From: an uncultured bacterium
Lineage (GTDB): Bacteria > Bacillota > Clostridia > Christensenellales > Pumilibacteraceae
DNA length: 7,463 nt
Direction: 5' to 3'
NCBI GenBank assembly: GCA_949747725.1
Contig: CATKFJ010000164.1
Location: forward strand, 1-7,463
Both the position numbers and the translations under genes were made by a program. This document shows, one piece after another, positions 4,459 to 7,463 of this stretch. Every line of letters starts with the position of its first letter. Position 1 is the first letter of the stretch. A model generated the notes under the pieces. That model searched no databases. It was not told the origin of the DNA and saw nothing but the letters and a program-made list of their open reading frames with translations.

Positions 4459-5871
4459 CTACCCCTGTCTTGTTTCGTTTATATTGGGAATGCTCTTAGG
4501 GCGTTTTTTCATGGCGGTCAACGGCGCGCGTTCGATCGCGTCTTTAAAGTCCGAATAAATAAGCGGCGATATAGGCGCAAGGTACGGCGCATCATACGCG
4601 TTGAGCGAGCTAACGTAATGTACGGTAAACAGCACTGCAAGAATAAGCCCGAACAGTCCGCACAGACCGCCTATAAGCGTAAAGGCAAGCCTGAGCACAC
4701 TCATGGGTCCTATGAGGTTAGGCGCAGTAAACAACGCTATAGAACTTAACGCCGTTATCATAACGGCAGGCGAACTTATTATCCCTGCATTTACCGCAGT
4801 TTCGCCGAGCACGAGCGCTCCGACTATACTCATTGCCATACCGACTGCGCGCGGCATGCGCACGCTCGCCTCCCGTATTATCTCGAACAGCAATAAAACA
4901 AAAATCGTTTCGGCAATCGGCGACAGCGGCAAACCTTTTATAGCAGTCATCAACGTTACCATAAACCGCACGGGAATAAGCGTGTAATGAAAGTTTTGCA
5001 ACGCCACGTAGAGCGCGGGCAACAGCGTCGCGAGTGCGAGCGCGAAAAACCTTAGCACGCGTATAAACGTACTGTAAGTAGAACGTTGATAATAATCTTC
5101 GCCCGATTGAAACTCTTCCATCAAAACAAACGGCACGGTAACTACCATGGGCGAACCGTCGACTATTATAGCGACCCTGCCCTCCAAAAGCTTTGCCGCA
5201 ACTATATCGGGCTTTTCGCTTATGCCTGTTTGAGTGAACAGCGACAGCGGTTTTTCCTCTATATACGGCACAAGGTAATGACTGTCGACAATGCCGTCTA
5301 TATCTATCTTATTAAGTCGCTCTTTTATCTTTTCCACCACATGCTTTGCCGCCACCGAACCGAGATAGCACACGGCAACCGACGTCTTTGTACGCCGACC
5401 TATCTCGATCTTATCTATGCAAAGATCGGGCGTTTTCAGCCGACGCTCCAACAACGACAGATTGGTTTTAATATCCTCTATAAAGCCCTCGCGCGGTCCG
5501 CGCATTACCGTTTCGGTCGGCGGCTCGGTAATGCTGCGCGTAGTATACTTGCGCGCGTTTATGACGCCGTAATCGCTTTGCCCTTCCACGCACAGAATAA
5601 TATCGCCGCACAAAAGATTGTGAGTGACCTCGTCGGGATCGGATAATATGTTTACGTCGTATTCGAGCAATGCATAACGTTTAAACTCGTCGAGCGCAGC
5701 GCACGACTTGGCACAGTGTTCGAGCGCGTAAATAACGGCGCGCACCGTTTGCGTGTCCGAAAGATCGGGATGAACAAGTATCGCGCCCGATTTCTTACCG
5801 CACTTAAATTCGTGAGTTACTATATTTGTCGGCGTTTTAAATCCGCCCGTAATGCGCTCTGCACTTTCCAT
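4459..5871 (-). CDS. gerAA: GerA-family spore germination protein
   Basis: 470 residues, full family length. The A subunit of nutrient germinant receptors is a spore inner-membrane protein, and recent work on the family treats its oligomer as an ion channel that opens when the nutrient binds. Seen here: a soluble N-terminal region (about 1-250) with the family signature E-P-P-T-E-T-V-M-R-G-P-R-E-G-F at 116-130 followed by N-L-S-L-L-E-R-R-L-K-T-P, then D-Y-Y-Q-R-S-T-Y-S-T-F-I-R at 259-271. A membrane domain follows, with segments near 272-292, 300-335, 343-360, 364-385 and 395-420, including P-R-A-V-G-M-A-M-S-I-V-G-A-L-V-L-G. The ATG at 5871 is the only possible start, because a stop codon lies three codons upstream in frame. 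There is no Shine-Dalgarno, which fits the promoter being only 7 bases away. First gene of the A-B-C operon. Confidence 0.97.
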   Translation of the reverse strand: MESAERITGGFKTPTNIVTHEFKCGKKSGAILVHPDLSDTQTVRAVIYALEHCAKSCAALDEFKRYALLEYDVNILSDPDEVTHNLLCGDIILCVEGQSDYGVINARKYTTRSITEPPTETVMRGPREGFIEDIKTNLSLLERRLKTPDLCIDKIEIGRRTKTSVAVCYLGSVAAKHVVEKIKERLNKIDIDGIVDSHYLVPYIEEKPLSLFTQTGISEKPDIVAAKLLEGRVAIIVDGSPMVVTVPFVLMEEFQSGEDYYQRSTYSTFIRVLRFFALALATLLPALYVALQNFHYTLIPVRFMVTLMTAIKGLPLSPIAETIFVLLLFEIIREASVRMPRAVGMAMSIVGALVLGETAVNAGIISSPAVMITALSSIALFTAPNLIGPMSVLRLAFTLIGGLCGLFGLILAVLFTVHYVSSLNAYDAPYLAPISPLIYSDFKDAIERAPLTAMKKRPKSIPNINETRQG

Positions 5872-5878
5872 ATAGAGC

Positions 5879-5908
5879 TATTGTGCGGATTGAATAAAGG
5901 AAATATTC
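5879..5908 (-). promoter_or_regulatory. Sigma-G-like promoter of the ger operon, giving a leaderless message
   Basis: On the minus strand GAATA (5904-5908) fits the forespore sigma-G -35 (G-M-A-T-R). After 18 bases CACAATA (5879-5885) fits the -10 (C-A-T-N-M-T-A) in six of seven positions. Only 7 bases separate the -10 from the gerA ATG, so transcription would start at or within a base of the A of ATG. Known ger operons are sigma-G dependent, so sequence and function agree. Chance matches to such short boxes remain possible. Confidence 0.55.
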
Positions 5909-5912
5909 AATC
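5888..5912. repeat. Perfect 9-base inverted repeat over the ger promoter
   Basis: GATTGAATA (5888-5896) and TATTCAATC (5904-5912) are exact complements around a 7-base centre (AAGGAAA on the plus strand). The right arm contains the -35 box. A second, partly overlapping inverted pair, CGGATT (5886-5891) with AATCCG (5921-5926), flanked by ATTG/CAAT, could compete. The position suggests an operator that blocks or tunes the operon promoter. Confidence 0.45.
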
Positions 5913-5944
5913 ACCGTGCAAATCCGCAATTAAAAACAATACGG

Positions 5945-5978
5945 AAAAAGGTCGTGCCGCATTGCGATCCGACCTTTT
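5945..5978 (-). terminator. Strong intrinsic terminator of the surface hydrolase gene
   Basis: In the minus sense AAAAGGTCG (5978-5970) pairs exactly with CGACCTTTT (5954-5946) over 9 bases around a 15-base loop that can fold further (CGC-ATT-GCG). The right arm ends in five T. It lies 28 bases after the stop at 6007. Because both arms end in A/T runs it can also work rightward. It insulates the ger operon from the upstream gene. Confidence 0.85.
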
Positions 5979-6006
5979 AAACATTAACTCAAACATCTGT
6001 TTTTAA

Positions 6007-7463
6007 CTATTCTTTATCCTCTTTTTCGCCGTTATTCGGGTTACCGCCGTCCTTGCGCTTTTTACGTACGATCATGAATGCGCCTGCGCCGAGCGCCGCC
6101 GCGCCGACTAAGCCTACAGGCAGACCTACGGCAAGCCCGAGATTTACGCCGTTATCGTTACCGTCGTCCGTCGGAGATTCGCTCGGATCGTTGCCGTTAC
6201 CGTCGTCCGGAGTTGGCGTAATCGGCGGTGTGGGATCGACGGGGGTCTGGGCTTTTTCCCATATTGCGATAAGCGTAATATCGTCCTCTACCGTGACCAT
6301 ACCGTTAGGCGAATAATTCTTTTCTCCGTCTGTCCAACCGACAAGTATATGCCCGTCGTTTACGGGAGCGTACTTAGACAGATCGACTGTATCGCCGTTG
6401 TTTAAAGTCAAACTTTCTATAACCGCGTCATTCGACTTAACGGTTACCGTAACCTCTCTGATCCACCGCGCGTAAACTTCGACGTTTCTCGCGTTGTCGC
6501 CGTTTACGGTCGTTATCGGATCGCCGTTAAACTCCGCGCTGCCGTACCAACCGCCGAAAACATATCCTGCGCGGACGGGCGTCGGAAGCGTTATTTTGTC
6601 GTTGAAACCGAACGTTTCCGGAAGAGTGTCTGCCGCGCCGAGCGTACCGCCGTTGAGAACGGGGTTTAACGTCCAAATCTTATGATGCGCAAGAAGCCAA
6701 CTTAAAATGTCGGGTTCTTCGAATGCGGTAACCCATTCTGCATGACCGATATTGACGTTTATCTCAAAATACTTCGCATCATAGCCCTTAGCTTCGCATG
6801 CCGCCAAAAGATCCTTGACGGAATTATAATCTACTACATTATCCGTAGGGCTGTGATAACCGCGAATGGCTGTCGTTGCAAATAGGTCCGCTTTATTCGG
6901 ATCGCACCATCCGGCTACATTGACTATCGCAGCAAAAAGATCGGGATTGCGCATGGCAAGATCTGTTATGCCGCCGCCGCCCATAGACATGCCGACGCCG
7001 TATATCCTCGAAAGGTCTACCGCGTATTTTTTAAATATTTCGTTGTACAGCAATGACTGAACAAGTCGCGACGGAACGGACTGCGTTACATTGTCGAACG
7101 AATAATTTCCGTCGCCCAAGTTCTTATCGACCCAACGCATGTCGTTTTCTATCGGACACTGCGGCGCGACGACTATGAATCTATCGTTATAACCGCCAAA
7201 CACCGCCCTATCGAGCAACACATTGGTAGTGTTTCCGACTGAGTTCGTTTGCAAAGTATTGTCATTACCGCGCTCTCCTGCCCCGTGCATGAATAGCAAT
7301 ACCGGATACTGCCTGCTCTCGTCGTAACCGTCGGGCAAATACAAACGGTACGGCAGGTCTACCACAGATGAAATTGCGGAATCCGTATATGTTTCGGCGG
7401 TCATGCGATCGGACACTGTTGTACACCGCATATATACCGCTTGCTCGCCGCGTCGCGCAGTTA
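6007..7463 (-). CDS. Surface alpha/beta-hydrolase (esterase/peptidase type) with InlB repeats and membrane anchor, 5' end outside window
   Basis: The frame is open to the window edge, and the first Met (7431) has no ribosome-binding site or signal peptide, so the start lies beyond the edge. Numbering from that Met: residues 22-250 are an alpha/beta-hydrolase like secreted feruloyl/acetyl-esterase or predicted-peptidase enzymes, with Y-R-L-Y-L-P, the oxyanion motif H-G-A-G-E-R-G (49-55), nucleophile elbow G-M-S-M-G (Ser149), Asp197 in S-P-T-D-N-V-V and His230 in G-H-A-E-W. Residues 256-323 are a clear InlB B-repeat (N-G-G-T-L ... P-V-R-A-G-Y-V-F-G-G-W-Y ... V-E-V-Y-A-R-W), and 327-392 a weaker second one ending I-A-I-W. 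A Pro/Thr/Asp/Asn linker (394-429), one membrane segment (about 430-454) and a basic tail R-K-K-R-K follow. No LPXTG motif, so it is anchored by the membrane segment. The substrate is unknown, possibly plant or host polysaccharide esters. Confidence 0.87.
   Translation of the reverse strand, partial: TARRGEQAVYMRCTTVSDRMTAETYTDSAISSVVDLPYRLYLPDGYDESRQYPVLLFMHGAGERGNDNTLQTNSVGNTTNVLLDRAVFGGYNDRFIVVAPQCPIENDMRWVDKNLGDGNYSFDNVTQSVPSRLVQSLLYNEIFKKYAVDLSRIYGVGMSMGGGGITDLAMRNPDLFAAIVNVAGWCDPNKADLFATTAIRGYHSPTDNVVDYNSVKDLLAACEAKGYDAKYFEINVNIGHAEWVTAFEEPDILSWLLAHHKIWTLNPVLNGGTLGAADTLPETFGFNDKITLPTPVRAGYVFGGWYGSAEFNGDPITTVNGDNARNVEVYARWIREVTVTVKSNDAVIESLTLNNGDTVDLSKYAPVNDGHILVGWTDGEKNYSPNGMVTVEDDITLIAIWEKAQTPVDPTPPITPTPDDGNGNDPSESPTDDGNDNGVNLGLAVGLPVGLVGAAALGAGAFMIVRKKRKDGGNPNNGEKEDKE

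Noticed and set aside
5086..5646. Plus-strand open frame of 186 codons opposite gerA
   Set aside because: The minus-strand frame is a clear, fully conserved GerA protein. The plus-strand translation is compositionally odd and unrecognisable.
5885..5925. A sigma-A promoter for gerA (TTGCAC-17-TTTATT on the minus strand)
   Set aside because: It matches only about half of each consensus box, while the sigma-G-like pair fits better and agrees with gene function.
1..7463. CRISPR array, tRNA, rRNA, insertion sequence or prophage
   Set aside because: No regularly spaced repeats, cloverleaf sequences, transposase or phage genes were seen on reading both strands.

Overview
The window looks like chromosomal DNA of an endospore-forming or spore-derived member of the Bacillota, most likely a Clostridia-type and perhaps gut-associated lineage. 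Three things point there: a complete GerA/GerB/GerC-type germinant-receptor operon, a small protein made only of a Spo0A C-terminal-like DNA-binding domain, and a surface protein with InlB-type (Listeria/Bacteroides) repeats of the kind common in gut Firmicutes. Strong AGGAGG ribosome-binding sites and sigma-A type promoters fit this. The genus cannot be named from the sequence.

Layout. At 1-952 (+) is the 3' two-thirds of argH (argininosuccinate lyase), cut by the window edge. Everything else that codes is on the minus strand. The Spo0A-C-like gene at 970-1299 converges on argH with only 17 bases between the stop codons. Next comes a 390-base AT-rich intergenic region (1300-1689). It holds the promoter of the Spo0A-C-like gene, several 0A-box-like heptamers, inverted repeats and a possible small RNA gene facing right (about 1569-1660). 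Then follow rpsU (ribosomal protein S21, 1690-1863) with an almost perfect promoter, and the operon gerA-gerB-gerC (5871 down to 1968). The leftmost-reading operon is preceded by a strong intrinsic terminator (5945-5978), which closes a gene at 6007-7463 for a cell-surface alpha/beta-hydrolase with InlB repeats and a C-terminal membrane anchor. That gene is cut at its 5' end by the window edge.

How the genes work together. The GerA, GerB and GerC subunits form an inner-membrane spore receptor that senses small nutrients and triggers germination. The sequence suggests forespore expression: a sigma-G-like promoter lies so close to the gerA start codon that the message would be leaderless, which agrees with the absence of a Shine-Dalgarno there. 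The Spo0A-C-like protein may be a second sporulation-linked regulator that needs no phosphorelay input. S21 and ArgH are housekeeping neighbours. The main oddities are a GerC subunit without a lipobox cysteine and with a Gly/Ser/Glu-rich insert, a gerB start without a ribosome-binding site but preceded by hairpins and a distant orphan Shine-Dalgarno, and the candidate small RNA upstream of the Spo0A-C-like gene.
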